DNA from: RFQD01 sp049314515 | GTDB taxonomy: Bacteria > Actinomycetota > Actinomycetes > Actinomycetales > Microbacteriaceae | Length of the DNA: 25,257 bases | Direction: 5' to 3' | Assembly (NCBI GenBank): GCA_049314515.1 | Contig: JBMOEY010000018.1 | Location: 1-25,257 of the forward strand | Part shown: piece by piece, positions 7,513-15,142 of the stretch | How positions within the stretch are numbered: position 1 is the stretch's first letter | Layout of the letters: every line of letters begins with the position of its first letter | Notes under the pieces: generated by a model | Database searches by the model: none | The model's input: the letters and a program-made list of their open reading frames with translations, nothing else | Told to the model about the DNA's origin: nothing | Position numbers and translations under genes: made by a program

Positions 7513-8077
7513 GAGAATAGAACCTGTGAATTCCTTCCCGCTCGCCGCGAAAACTTCGCGAGGTTATGACCCTGTCACCGTCGACCGGTTTCTGGCCGAG
7601 GCACGTGCCGCCTACGATGCGGAGTCAGCCAGTACGGTAATGACGAGCGCCACCGTGCGCCAGGTTTCATTTCCGATGACACGAGGCGGTTACCAAGTGG
7701 CCACTGTTGATAACGCTCTGGAGCGACTGGAGGTCGCGATGGCGCAACGTGAACGGGAGCACTCAATCGAAAGTGAAGGTTGGGAAGCGTTCACACAGCG
7801 CATGCGTCTGGTTTCGCTCGAGATTATCGCCCGACTTTCTCGTCCTCGGCGTAAGCGGTTTCGTCGCGTGTTTTTCCTCAATTCGGGATATCGCGTCGCC
7901 GCCGTCGACGACTTTGCCGAACTCATTCTGAGTTATCTGGAGTCTGGTGCGCCATTGAACGCCGAGAGCGTGCGCAATGCTGTGTTCTCCGCGCAGCGCG
8001 GCGGCTATGACGAGCAGCAAGTTGATGTCGTTCTAGATGCCGTCATCGACGTGATTCTCGCCTCGGGCCGCAGTTAG
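7505..8077 (+). CDS. small protein with four DivIVA-like repeats
   Basis: A 190-residue protein built around four copies of a GY-x3-VD-x2-L motif: RGYDPVTVDRFL (residue 20), GGYQVATVDNAL (62), SGYRVAAVDDFA (128) and GGYDEQQVDVVL (167). This motif is the membrane-binding end of DivIVA/Wag31 proteins, but the long coiled coil of DivIVA is missing. The basic stretch SRPRRKRFRR (112-121) could contact membrane or nucleic acid. The start is ATG 7505, overlapping cdsA by 8 bp, or GTG 7526, which has a GAGAGA just upstream. Similar proteins are annotated only as DivIVA-domain proteins in this family. A role in localising envelope synthesis is inference from the motif and from its neighbours cdsA and the transglycosylase-like gene. 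Confidence 0.82.
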   Translation: MFERIEPVNSFPLAAKTSRGYDPVTVDRFLAEARAAYDAESASTVMTSATVRQVSFPMTRGGYQVATVDNALERLEVAMAQREREHSIESEGWEAFTQRMRLVSLEIIARLSRPRRKRFRRVFFLNSGYRVAAVDDFAELILSYLESGAPLNAESVRNAVFSAQRGGYDEQQVDVVLDAVIDVILASGRS

Positions 8078-8112
8078 TCAGTCGCCTCCCGGCTTCTGCG
8101 CTCTAGCGCGCG

Positions 8113-8118
8113 TAAAAT
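8113..8118 (+). promoter_or_regulatory. candidate -10 box for the transglycosylase-like gene (leaderless)
   Basis: TAAAAT, close to the consensus TATAAT, is followed by 7 nt and then GTG 8126. No Shine-Dalgarno precedes the start. The -35 region is weak. Confidence 0.55.
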
Positions 8119-8125
8119 TGAGCCC

Positions 8126-8818
8126 GTGGTGAGGCAACGGGTGAGACGGCGCGACTGGCGCGATGCCAACGCCTATCCACGTGATGTCCGTAATGGCGTC
8201 CACGGAGACCTCTCACATCGTGCCGCCAGTCATGCCGCGGATGAAGATTCGAGTGAGTACACGCTGCGTTTCTCGTGGCGGCGACCCATTGCATTCCTAG
8301 CGTTCTGCTTTGTTGTCGCGGTGATGTTTCTCAACGCTGTTGACCCGTACTCGGGTGCCACCGCTTCGCCCTATTTTCGGGTCGCCGTACAACCCGGTGA
8401 AAACACCTCCGTACAGGCTGTTTACGTCAGTGCCGACGGTATTCAGAATGCGGGTCGCGACCTGGTGACCATCGAGAAGCCGGTGGTGACGATACCGGCA
8501 GCGGGCACTCCCGACCCTGACAGCGCAAAGGCCATCGGTCTGAAGAAAGTTTTAGAACGAGGCTGGGGAGTCGACCAATACGACTGCCTCGAACTGCTCT
8601 GGGATCGTGAATCTCGCTGGAACGTATCGGCCACCAATCCGTCGAGTGGCGCGTATGGAATTCCACAATCGCTGCCTGGTGACAAGATGGCGTCGGCAGG
8701 CGCAGACTGGCAAACGAATCCTACGACCCAAATCGAATGGGGGCTGGGATACATCGAGGCACGCTACGGTTCCCCGTGTGGCGCATGGGCGCATTCTGAA
8801 GATGTCGGCTGGTATTAG
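8126..8818 (+). CDS. membrane-anchored lytic-transglycosylase-like protein
   Basis: The 230-residue product has a basic, hydrophilic N-terminus (1-50), one membrane segment (about 54-70) and an extracytoplasmic part. The C-terminal domain (about 135-230) resembles the lysozyme-like domain of aggregation-promoting factors and transglycosylases. E162 in LLWDRESRWN is the expected catalytic glutamate, followed by NPSSGAYGIPQ and the WGLGYIEARYG helix. C154 and C218 could form a disulfide. It would cleave or bind peptidoglycan at the cell surface. GTG 8126 is chosen because of the TAAAAT box 7 nt upstream; GTG 8129 is the alternative. Domain identity is fairly sure; enzyme activity is not shown. 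Confidence 0.82.
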   Translation: MVRQRVRRRDWRDANAYPRDVRNGVHGDLSHRAASHAADEDSSEYTLRFSWRRPIAFLAFCFVVAVMFLNAVDPYSGATASPYFRVAVQPGENTSVQAVYVSADGIQNAGRDLVTIEKPVVTIPAAGTPDPDSAKAIGLKKVLERGWGVDQYDCLELLWDRESRWNVSATNPSSGAYGIPQSLPGDKMASAGADWQTNPTTQIEWGLGYIEARYGSPCGAWAHSEDVGWY

Positions 8819-8821
8819 AGC

Positions 8822-9115
8822 ATGGCTAAGAGCAGGCGGTCTCGAAAGCGCGACGGAGATTACGAACCACTCGATGTTGAACGCCTCACCGTGGGAGCGC
8901 GTCGCACGGAGGTCCGAGGTTCGAGCGAGTGGGTGGTGCAGTCCATCGGTGAGGCGTCATCCGTCAAGACCTATATTTGTCCTGGATGCTCGCGGGAGAT
9001 CCCGCCGGGTATGGCTCATCTGGTGGCGTGGCGTGCGGATGGAATTTTTGGGCCTGATGCCGACGTGGCAGCTCGCCGTCACTGGCACACACACTGCTGG
9101 AAGGTTGCACGCTAA
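8822..9115 (+). CDS. conserved small Cys/His protein, probable metal binding
   Basis: A 97-residue protein with a strongly basic start (MAKSRRSRKR) and a C-terminal half carrying C53-x2-C56, H66, and H87-W-H89-x-H91-C92. The CxxC and the HxHC cluster make a four-ligand zinc knuckle likely. Homologues are widespread in Microbacteriaceae under uninformative names such as ATP/GTP-binding protein, but no nucleotide-binding motif is visible. It starts 3 nt after the preceding stop and its own stop TAA directly abuts the GTG of the hydrolase gene, so it is the middle gene of a tight operon. Function unknown; a nucleic-acid-binding or HNH-like treble clef is possible. Confidence 0.8.
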   Translation: MAKSRRSRKRDGDYEPLDVERLTVGARRTEVRGSSEWVVQSIGEASSVKTYICPGCSREIPPGMAHLVAWRADGIFGPDADVAARRHWHTHCWKVAR

Positions 9116-9835
9116 GTGATAGAGATTCGGGGTGGCGTCGAGCTACCCGCCATCCGAGAAAACATTGAGTTACACACGACTGATGGGCTGACGTTGGTCG
9201 GGGAGCTCGCGCTTCCCGTGAGTCGCGTACCCGTGGCCACGCTCGTGACGCTGCATCCACTGCCCACCGCGGGCGGCTTCATGGATTCGCATATTTTGCG
9301 CAAGGCATCCAATCGACTTCCGGCGCTTGCAGACATTGCGGTGTTGCGTTTCAACACGAGAGGGACAAAGAGTCCGCGCGGAACAAGTCAAGGTGAGTTT
9401 GGTCACGGACGCGATGAGGTGGCCGACGTTGCGGCCGCCGTGGATTTCGTTCAGTCCCGTGGATTGCCAAACGTGTGGTTAGTGGGCTGGTCCTTTGGCA
9501 CGGAACTGGCGCTCAAATATGGTCTCAATCACGACGTTGTGGGGGCGATTCTGTTGTCCCCTCCGCTGCACCGCGCCACGGAAGAAGATGTTGCGGCGTG
9601 GAATTCAACGTCGAAGAGACTCATCGCTCTCATTCCTGAACTTGATGATTACCTGCAACCCGATGAGGCGCGCGCGCGGTTCTCCAGCGTCAGCCACATC
9701 GAACTCGTTCCCGTCGAGGGTGGAAAGCACCTATGGGTGGGCGAGAATCAAACAGTGCGCGTGCTGACCGAAATCGTGGCCCGAGTGAACCCGTCAGCGT
9801 TGCCACTCCCAACGGAGTGGTCGGAAACTCCCTAG
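9116..9835 (+). CDS. alpha/beta hydrolase
   Basis: Predicted cytosolic serine hydrolase of 239 residues. The nucleophile elbow is GWSFG (124-128, S126). LHPLPTAGGFMDS (47-58) provides the oxyanion-hole HP pair, and H205 in EGGKHLWVGE is the catalytic His. The acid is probably D177 or D178. RFNTRGTKSPRG (78-89) is the common strand-loop of this subgroup. The substrate is unknown. The GTG start directly follows the TAA of the previous gene. The stop TAG shares a CTAG with the stop of the convergent permease gene. Confidence 0.86.
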   Translation: MIEIRGGVELPAIRENIELHTTDGLTLVGELALPVSRVPVATLVTLHPLPTAGGFMDSHILRKASNRLPALADIAVLRFNTRGTKSPRGTSQGEFGHGRDEVADVAAAVDFVQSRGLPNVWLVGWSFGTELALKYGLNHDVVGAILLSPPLHRATEEDVAAWNSTSKRLIALIPELDDYLQPDEARARFSSVSHIELVPVEGGKHLWVGENQTVRVLTEIVARVNPSALPLPTEWSETP

Positions 9836-10881
9836 CGTTTGTCCTGCATGGGCATGACGACCTCTTTGACAATGAGCACAATCGAGGCCGCGATAGGGAT
9901 GGCGACGAGTGCGCCGAGAATGCCGAGGAGCGAGCCTCCGGCAAGCGCCGCGATGACCACGATGGATCCCGGAATTTGCACCGCTTTGTTCATGATCTTC
10001 GGACTGAACACATATGCCTCCACCTGCATGTAAATCAGGTAGTAGATGGCGACAATGAGGGCGGTTGTCGGAGATACCAACACAAGTTGCGAAATTACGA
10101 TGATGGCCGAGCCAATCACGGTTCCCACGAGAGGCACGAGTGACATGACGAAGGCGACGAAGGCAAAGACAATTGCTGCGTGACCGCCGACAATTGTCAA
10201 CATGATGAACGTCAGAACACCGTTGATCAGACCGAGCAGAATCTGACCGATGACGTACTTGCCCACGCCGTCGGTGATCTGGGTGCTGAGGTCGATGAAC
10301 CGTTCACGGCTTGTGGCCGGAACTAAGCGATACGTGCTCTGCTTGATCGTCTTGAGTGACGCCGTGAAGTAGAGGGTCAGAATCAGAACGACGAAGACGC
10401 CGAAGAAGCCGTTTGCAATCGAGACTCCGACGGCGAGAGCACCGCCGGCAACGTCGGCCAAATGCGTCGGGTCTTTGAAGAAACTCGCCGCTTGATCAAT
10501 GAGAGCAGACGTGTCCACCCATCCGTTGAGCTGCGAATCCACATAGTCGGCCCACGCTTGTGACTTCACGCCTTCAATGATCGAGGGCAGTTTCGACAAG
10601 AACTTGGTGGCCTGATCAACGACGAGGGGGATGACCGACAGGAGCAATGTTCCGAAGGCCACGAGAACGACACCCAAGACGACGAGTATGGCTGCCCAGC
10701 GAGGGAGTTTCTTTGACTCGAGCCAGTTGACGGCGGGGTCGAGTCCCAAACTCAAGAAGAGTGCTGCGCCGATGTAGGTCAGGATTGTCGCGAGTGATGT
10801 CACTGCCGACATGAGCAAGAGAGCGATTCCGACGCCGAGGGCGCCAAAAAGTCCAGCTCGAAAAGCATTCTGAATGCGCAT
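9832..10881 (-). CDS. AI-2E family transporter (permease)
   Basis: A 349-residue polytopic membrane protein of the AI-2E/YdiK family. About eight hydrophobic segments are visible, with the family's soluble stretch of about residues 95-150 after the first three. Signatures include the LGLDPAVNWLESKKLPRWAA turn and the C-terminal GSLLGILGALVAIPIAA. Family members have been linked to autoinducer-2 export or Na+/H+ antiport, so the substrate cannot be assigned. AGAGGA (10887-10892, minus strand) lies 5 nt before ATG 10881. The first 132 bp upstream are non-coding. It is convergent with the hydrolase gene, 4 bp overlapping. Confidence 0.88.
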   Translation of the reverse strand: MRIQNAFRAGLFGALGVGIALLLMSAVTSLATILTYIGAALFLSLGLDPAVNWLESKKLPRWAAILVVLGVVLVAFGTLLLSVIPLVVDQATKFLSKLPSIIEGVKSQAWADYVDSQLNGWVDTSALIDQAASFFKDPTHLADVAGGALAVGVSIANGFFGVFVVLILTLYFTASLKTIKQSTYRLVPATSRERFIDLSTQITDGVGKYVIGQILLGLINGVLTFIMLTIVGGHAAIVFAFVAFVMSLVPLVGTVIGSAIIVISQLVLVSPTTALIVAIYYLIYMQVEAYVFSPKIMNKAVQIPGSIVVIAALAGGSLLGILGALVAIPIAASIVLIVKEVVMPMQDKR

Positions 10882-11013
10882 TACGGTCCTCTTCCGTCGA
10901 CAATCTCGTAGGACATGTTTACCGTGTTTTTGAGCTGACTGTCGCCCTTTTTCGATTTGCGAACCGGCGCAACGAACTAACCCTCGTAAGACTCCACTCC
11001 GTCGAGGCGGACT
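10882..11013. other. intergenic region between permease and coiled-coil gene
   Basis: It holds the permease Shine-Dalgarno. There is only an imperfect GC-rich inverted sequence close to the end of the coiled-coil gene, without a T-run. I see no convincing terminator or TANNNT box near the permease start. Confidence 0.4.
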
Positions 11014-12120
11014 CTACTTGGACGTCGTGTCCCAGACGGTCGTCGCCTGCGCGACCAGAGAGCGCAAGTCTTCGAGGTAGCTGCCGATTGCTTCACGTTC
11101 TACCCGAAGGTCGGCGACGCGAGCTTCGGCGGCGGCAATCATGTCACTCGCCTGCTTATCAGCCGACTCAACCAGCGCTGACGACTTTTTCTTCGCATCG
11201 TTGAGTAATTTCTTGATGTGTTCATCGGTGCGCTCACGGAGGGTGCGGGCTTCTTTTTGCGCGAGCATTTCAATGGCGTCGGCCTCGAGTTTCTTGTCTG
11301 CCGTGCGCGCGCGAGCCTTGGCAAGTTGATCCTTTGCGGCATCGAGATACTTCTGGGTGAGCATGACGGCTTCTTGGTGCTTGCGCAGGTAATCCTTTTG
11401 CGTCTTGTCTGTGGTGACGGTCTTTTCCGTTTCAATCTGTAACAGCTTGACGACTTCGCGCAGAGTGGGCTTTTCGCCCCGAGGCGCGGGGATTTCCGAT
11501 CCTTCTTCTTTGATAAAGACGAGACGGAGCTCGGCAATCTGACGCTGGGCTTCGGCGATTTGCTCGTCAATCTCGCGCTTCGTTGTGGCTCGAGCGTTTG
11601 CCGCCTCGGTTGCAACTTCACCACGAATTTCCGCCGCGTCGTGTTCCGCCTCTTTGACCAACACCTCAGCCGTCGCCTGAGCCTGACTCACTATGGCTGA
11701 CGCTTTTGTTTCTGCATCGAGCAGCATCCCAGCGATCTCGCGTTGGGCTTCATCAATCGCTAATTGAGCCGTGGTATTTGCCTCTTCGAAGATGAGTTCT
11801 ACTTCGCGCTCGACCCGCTCACGCAGGTTGAACGCCTCGGCCTCGGCTTTGGCAACCAGGCGCACCGATTGCTCTTCCGCATTTCGGAGCGTGGATTCGA
11901 GTTTCGCTCCGAGACCGGCATATGTCGGCTCACCGACTTCGCGCAGATCGGTCTCGAGGGTTGCGACTCGTCTTGTGAGCTCACCAATTCGATTTGCCTG
12001 CTCATCGGTTGTGGTCTTCGCACTGAGAAGTTCGCGACGCAGCTTGCTGACAACTCTGTTGACCTCGGCTGGGCTGTAGCCGCGCATTACGCGAGGGAAA
12101 TCGTCAATCGAATCAGACAC
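11014..12120 (-). CDS. DivIVA/Wag31-like coiled-coil protein
   Basis: A 368-residue acidic, Ala/Glu/Arg/Lys-rich protein. The N-terminus DSIDDFPRVMRGYSPAEVNR matches the DivIVA membrane-targeting motif (GY-x3-VN in place of VD). Almost all the rest is predicted coiled coil, broken by a Pro/Gly hinge near residue 215 (EIPAPRGEKPTLREV). Such proteins form filaments at the poles or septum and steer wall growth in actinobacteria. I chose GTG 12120 because CGGAG at 12126-12130 lies 5 nt upstream; an in-frame GTG at 12135 would add five residues. It is divergent from the gene at 12355. It might be the polar-growth DivIVA itself or a second coiled-coil scaffold; the classical DivIVA usually lies near ftsZ/sepF, so the latter is likelier. 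Confidence 0.83.
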   Translation of the reverse strand: MSDSIDDFPRVMRGYSPAEVNRVVSKLRRELLSAKTTTDEQANRIGELTRRVATLETDLREVGEPTYAGLGAKLESTLRNAEEQSVRLVAKAEAEAFNLRERVEREVELIFEEANTTAQLAIDEAQREIAGMLLDAETKASAIVSQAQATAEVLVKEAEHDAAEIRGEVATEAANARATTKREIDEQIAEAQRQIAELRLVFIKEEGSEIPAPRGEKPTLREVVKLLQIETEKTVTTDKTQKDYLRKHQEAVMLTQKYLDAAKDQLAKARARTADKKLEADAIEMLAQKEARTLRERTDEHIKKLLNDAKKKSSALVESADKQASDMIAAAEARVADLRVEREAIGSYLEDLRSLVAQATTVWDTTSK

Positions 12121-12146
12121 GATTGCTCCGTTCACTCAAATAACTG

Positions 12147-12152
12147 ATTATC
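12147..12152 (-). promoter_or_regulatory. candidate -10 box of the coiled-coil gene
   Basis: GATAAT on the minus strand differs from TATAAT at one base. A start about 7 nt downstream leaves a leader of about 20 nt containing the CGGAG Shine-Dalgarno. No good -35 at normal spacing. Confidence 0.35.
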
Positions 12153-12278
12153 GGCGTGCGATCTGCGGCGAGGCCAGCCAATCCCATGCCGACCGAGTCT
12201 ACCCGGGCATCCATTCATCCCGTCATCGAGAGTCACGCATCGGGGGCTGTCGCAGAATGTTCTCAGACTGTGGTCGGG

Positions 12279-12284
12279 TATTCT
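12279..12284 (+). promoter_or_regulatory. candidate -10 box of the membrane-protein gene
   Basis: TATTCT fits TANNNT. It would give a leader of roughly 65 nt before ATG 12355. The -35 region is weak. The 234-bp divergent region 12121-12354 holds both promoters and nothing else that I recognise. Confidence 0.35.
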
Positions 12285-12343
12285 TGCCTCAGAGATTCTG
12301 TGCCGAGCGCGCACGAGACCGTATCCAGGAAACGTTATTCGCG

Positions 12344-12349
12344 AGGAGG
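12344..12349 (+). promoter_or_regulatory. consensus Shine-Dalgarno before ATG 12355
   Basis: A perfect AGGAGG lies 5 nt upstream of ATG 12355, the strongest ribosome binding site in the window. Confidence 0.8.
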
Positions 12350-12354
12350 AACAG

Positions 12355-14139
12355 ATGCGATTTATCGCGGCCATTGTTGTCTTCGCAATTTCGGCGACGT
12401 TTCTCGTGGTTGGGGTTTCGTTCAAGATTCTTTCTGGTGCGCGAGCCTTGGTCACGACAATCGATCTGTCGGCCGTTCAATCACCATTTCTCGTGCTTGA
12501 CGGTGCTGTCTTGAAATCCAACCCGGGCATTCAGACGATCGAACTGCTGGGTGGTTCGGCCTCGTTTGTGAGCTACGGCCGCACGTCTGACGTACTCGGA
12601 TGGCTGGGTGATGCGACCTACACCACGGTCAATTACGACGTCGAGACCAACGAGATGACCATAGGTCAGACCGTCAAACCTGCCCCAGTCAAGGGCGCGG
12701 AGACGGAAGCTACACCCACGCCGGCACCGAATCCTTCCGGATCCGACCTCTGGCTCGATGAACGAGCGGGCAAGTCAACGGCATCTCTGTCGGTGAATGT
12801 GACAGAAGATATGTCGGTCTTGCTCGCGGCAAATGGTGTCGATCCGGTTCCACCGACGCTGACCGTGTCGTGGCCACTCCCACAACCCACCTTCCTCTGG
12901 CTGAACGATGACAACCTGATTTTTGTGGGTGGCGGACTTGCCGTGATCGGGCTGCTGCTCTATTTGTGGGCTCTCTCACACTGGCGTAATCAGCAGGGTC
13001 CTCGCCGGCGAGGCCGTATGCCGAAACCGCCACGACCCCGCCGATATTCGCCTCAGGATGCGCCGAGCATCGTGGCTCCGGCAAAGGGCCGACGTGGCGC
13101 TGCTCGACGTGGCGCATATTTTTCCGCGTTGAGCATGTCTGCCATTTTTGCACTAGGCCTCACCGCGTGCTCGTCACCGTACGAGACCGGAGTTGTTGTC
13201 GACACTCCCACGCCAACCGTGACCGCGGTCGCAGAGAACGAGCTACCTCCCGTTGTCTCGGCGGCACAACTGCGTCGAATCATCGCGGATATTTCCGACA
13301 CGGTTGCCACGGCCGATGCAACTTCTGACCGTGAACTCTTGAAGACGCGCATGGCGGGCGGGGCGCTTTTGACACGTCTGGCCAACTACTCGATGCGGGC
13401 CAACGATTCGTCGATCGCGGCTCTGGCACCCATCGGGAATCTGCCCTTGACTTTCGTCATGCCGCAATCGGCCGACACGTGGCCCCGGTCGGTGATGGTT
13501 GTCAGTCAGGATCCAGAAAAGCCGGATGAGCCCACCACGGGTATGGTGCTGATTCAGGAATCTGCGCGAGAGAACTACAAGGTGGAATACCTGATCACGC
13601 TGGAGCCAGACGCTTATGTACCGGAGACGGCACCTGCCGAAGTGGGTAGCCCCGTGATTGCGCCCGACACCAAGCTCCTGTTGCTTGCGCCGCAAGATTT
13701 AGCGCTTGCCTACGGCGATGTTCTGCTCAACGGTGATGCCAGTAAGTATTTCAACCTGTTCGACTTGGACAACGACACGTTGGTGACTCAAGTCGGCCAT
13801 GACTACAAGGCGAAGAAAGCCGCGTCGATTTCCGACAAGGCGGATGTGACCTTCTCGGAGGTCAAGGGGACAGCCAAAGATGTCGCGCTGGCGACCTTGA
13901 ATTCCGGCGCGGTCGTCGCGGTGACTCTGGATGAAGTAGAGCAAGTTTCGCCGTTGCAAAACGGTGCCGTGGTCGTGCCAGAGGGCCAACAAAAAGCGCT
14001 GCTCGGTACCAACGCGACAAGCGGAGTTAAATCGACCTATACATTGCAGATGGTCTTTTACGTCCCCGCGATCGGGTCAACGCAAAAAATCAGGTTGCTC
14101 GGCTTCACGCAGGGTCTCACAGCGGCGGCCACGGGTTAG
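12355..14139 (+). CDS. large membrane protein with internal lipobox
   Basis: A 594-residue envelope protein of unknown function. Segment 1 (about residues 3-22) is a signal anchor. An extracytoplasmic domain (25-185) with a Thr/Pro-rich linker (118-128) follows. Segment 2 (189-208) is followed by a very basic cytoplasmic loop (211-253). Segment 3 (256-271) ends in LTAC|SS, a consensus lipobox with C272. The remaining 320 residues resemble an exported lipoprotein: acidic, beta-rich, one Cys only at the lipobox. The protein thus looks like a two-pass membrane protein fused to a lipoprotein. An ATG at 13018 (M222) could start the lipoprotein part alone. The Trx/TPR gene follows after 3 nt, implying joint function. 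I know similar uncharacterised proteins in Microbacteriaceae but no function. Confidence 0.8.
   Translation: MRFIAAIVVFAISATFLVVGVSFKILSGARALVTTIDLSAVQSPFLVLDGAVLKSNPGIQTIELLGGSASFVSYGRTSDVLGWLGDATYTTVNYDVETNEMTIGQTVKPAPVKGAETEATPTPAPNPSGSDLWLDERAGKSTASLSVNVTEDMSVLLAANGVDPVPPTLTVSWPLPQPTFLWLNDDNLIFVGGGLAVIGLLLYLWALSHWRNQQGPRRRGRMPKPPRPRRYSPQDAPSIVAPAKGRRGAARRGAYFSALSMSAIFALGLTACSSPYETGVVVDTPTPTVTAVAENELPPVVSAAQLRRIIADISDTVATADATSDRELLKTRMAGGALLTRLANYSMRANDSSIAALAPIGNLPLTFVMPQSADTWPRSVMVVSQDPEKPDEPTTGMVLIQESARENYKVEYLITLEPDAYVPETAPAEVGSPVIAPDTKLLLLAPQDLALAYGDVLLNGDASKYFNLFDLDNDTLVTQVGHDYKAKKAASISDKADVTFSEVKGTAKDVALATLNSGAVVAVTLDEVEQVSPLQNGAVVVPEGQQKALLGTNATSGVKSTYTLQMVFYVPAIGSTQKIRLLGFTQGLTAAATG
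13000..13013. repeat. perfect 14-bp palindrome inside the membrane-protein gene
   Basis: CCTCGCCGGCGAGG is its own reverse complement. Its right arm contains GAGG, placed 4 nt before the in-frame ATG 13018, so it could mask an internal ribosome binding site. Such GC-rich palindromes also occur by chance. Confidence 0.5.
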
Positions 14140-14142
14140 GCG

Positions 14143-15132
14143 GTGGGCATCGATGCCGGTCGTGCCATCGACCTTTCTGGGATTGTGTCTCGTCGCTCTT
14201 CTCCGGCTGGGCACAGCTCCGCCGCGTCAGCGAAGACCCTGAACCTGCCTGGTCTTGCGCTCCAAGCTGACGAGGCAACGTTTTCCACGGTCATTGAAAT
14301 TTCAGACACGGTTCCTGTCGTCGTGTGTTTTGTGCGAAATGTCGACACAGACGAGGCCATGATTCACACGTTGACCAACGCGATTACTGAAATGGACGGC
14401 AAAGTCGTCTTCGTTTCCGTCGACGCCGAGGCGAATCCTCAGCTGGCCAGTTCATTCCGCGTTGATATGAGTGCGACCGCGCCGAGTGGTCCATCTCCGG
14501 TCGTTGCCGCGATCATCGGTGGGCGACCTCTCCCACTCTTTGCCGGGGCGCAGCCGGCCGAGGCGGTGGCGCAAATATTGCAGCAACTGGTTGCCGTGGG
14601 CGCTCAGAACGGCGTGGATGGCGTTGTGACGGTTCCGGCCGAGAACACGCAAGCGAGTGCCCAGCTCGAGAATGAATCAGGCCCCGGCTCAGGCGCGTCT
14701 GGTGACGCAGTGGATGCGTTGGCGCCACTTCATCGCGAAGCGTTCGATGCTATTGAGGCGGGCGATTATGCGACGGCGATGAATGCGTACGAACGCGCGA
14801 TTGTCGAAAATCCGCGCGACGACATGGCTCGAGCCGGGCTGGCTCAGGTCTCACTCCTTCATCGCCTGGCGGGAATGTCATTGTCCGAGGTGCGCAACGC
14901 TGCGGCGGCTAACCCAACTGACGTAACTGCGGTCCTCAACGTGGCGGATCTCGACATCTCGGGCGGTCACATTGAGGACGCGTTCGAGAGATTGCTTGCG
15001 CTGTTTGTTATCGCCGACACAGCGGAGCGCGACGTCATCCGCGCACGCCTGCTCCAACTATTTGAGGTCGTGGGCGCGGCAGATGCCCGAGTCATCGCGG
15101 CTCGGAGCCGCCTTTCGTCGTTGCTCTATTAG
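14143..15132 (+). CDS. thioredoxin-fold/TPR protein, CnoX (YbbN)-like
   Basis: A 329-residue protein with a thioredoxin-like domain (about residues 45-150) and a tetratricopeptide region (about 195-325). DTVPVVVCFVRNVDTDE occupies the place of the WCxxC active site; only one Cys (C62) is present and it is not in a CxxC pair. The strand DGKVVFVSVDAEANPQLASSF and P119 (cis-Pro position, GPSPVVA) support the fold. HREAFDAIEAGDYATAMNAYERAI is a clear TPR helix pair. The architecture matches CnoX/YbbN co-chaperones, which hold unfolded or oxidised proteins. The GTG start lies 3 nt after the preceding membrane protein gene. A redox role is unlikely; a holdase or assembly role is inference. Confidence 0.85.
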   Translation: MGIDAGRAIDLSGIVSRRSSPAGHSSAASAKTLNLPGLALQADEATFSTVIEISDTVPVVVCFVRNVDTDEAMIHTLTNAITEMDGKVVFVSVDAEANPQLASSFRVDMSATAPSGPSPVVAAIIGGRPLPLFAGAQPAEAVAQILQQLVAVGAQNGVDGVVTVPAENTQASAQLENESGPGSGASGDAVDALAPLHREAFDAIEAGDYATAMNAYERAIVENPRDDMARAGLAQVSLLHRLAGMSLSEVRNAAAANPTDVTAVLNVADLDISGGHIEDAFERLLALFVIADTAERDVIRARLLQLFEVVGAADARVIAARSRLSSLLY

Positions 15133-15142
15133 GGTTCTTTGC

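Noticed and set aside
10975..11013. Intrinsic terminator after the DivIVA-like gene
   Set aside because: Only an imperfect, bulged inverted sequence without a T-run on the minus strand.
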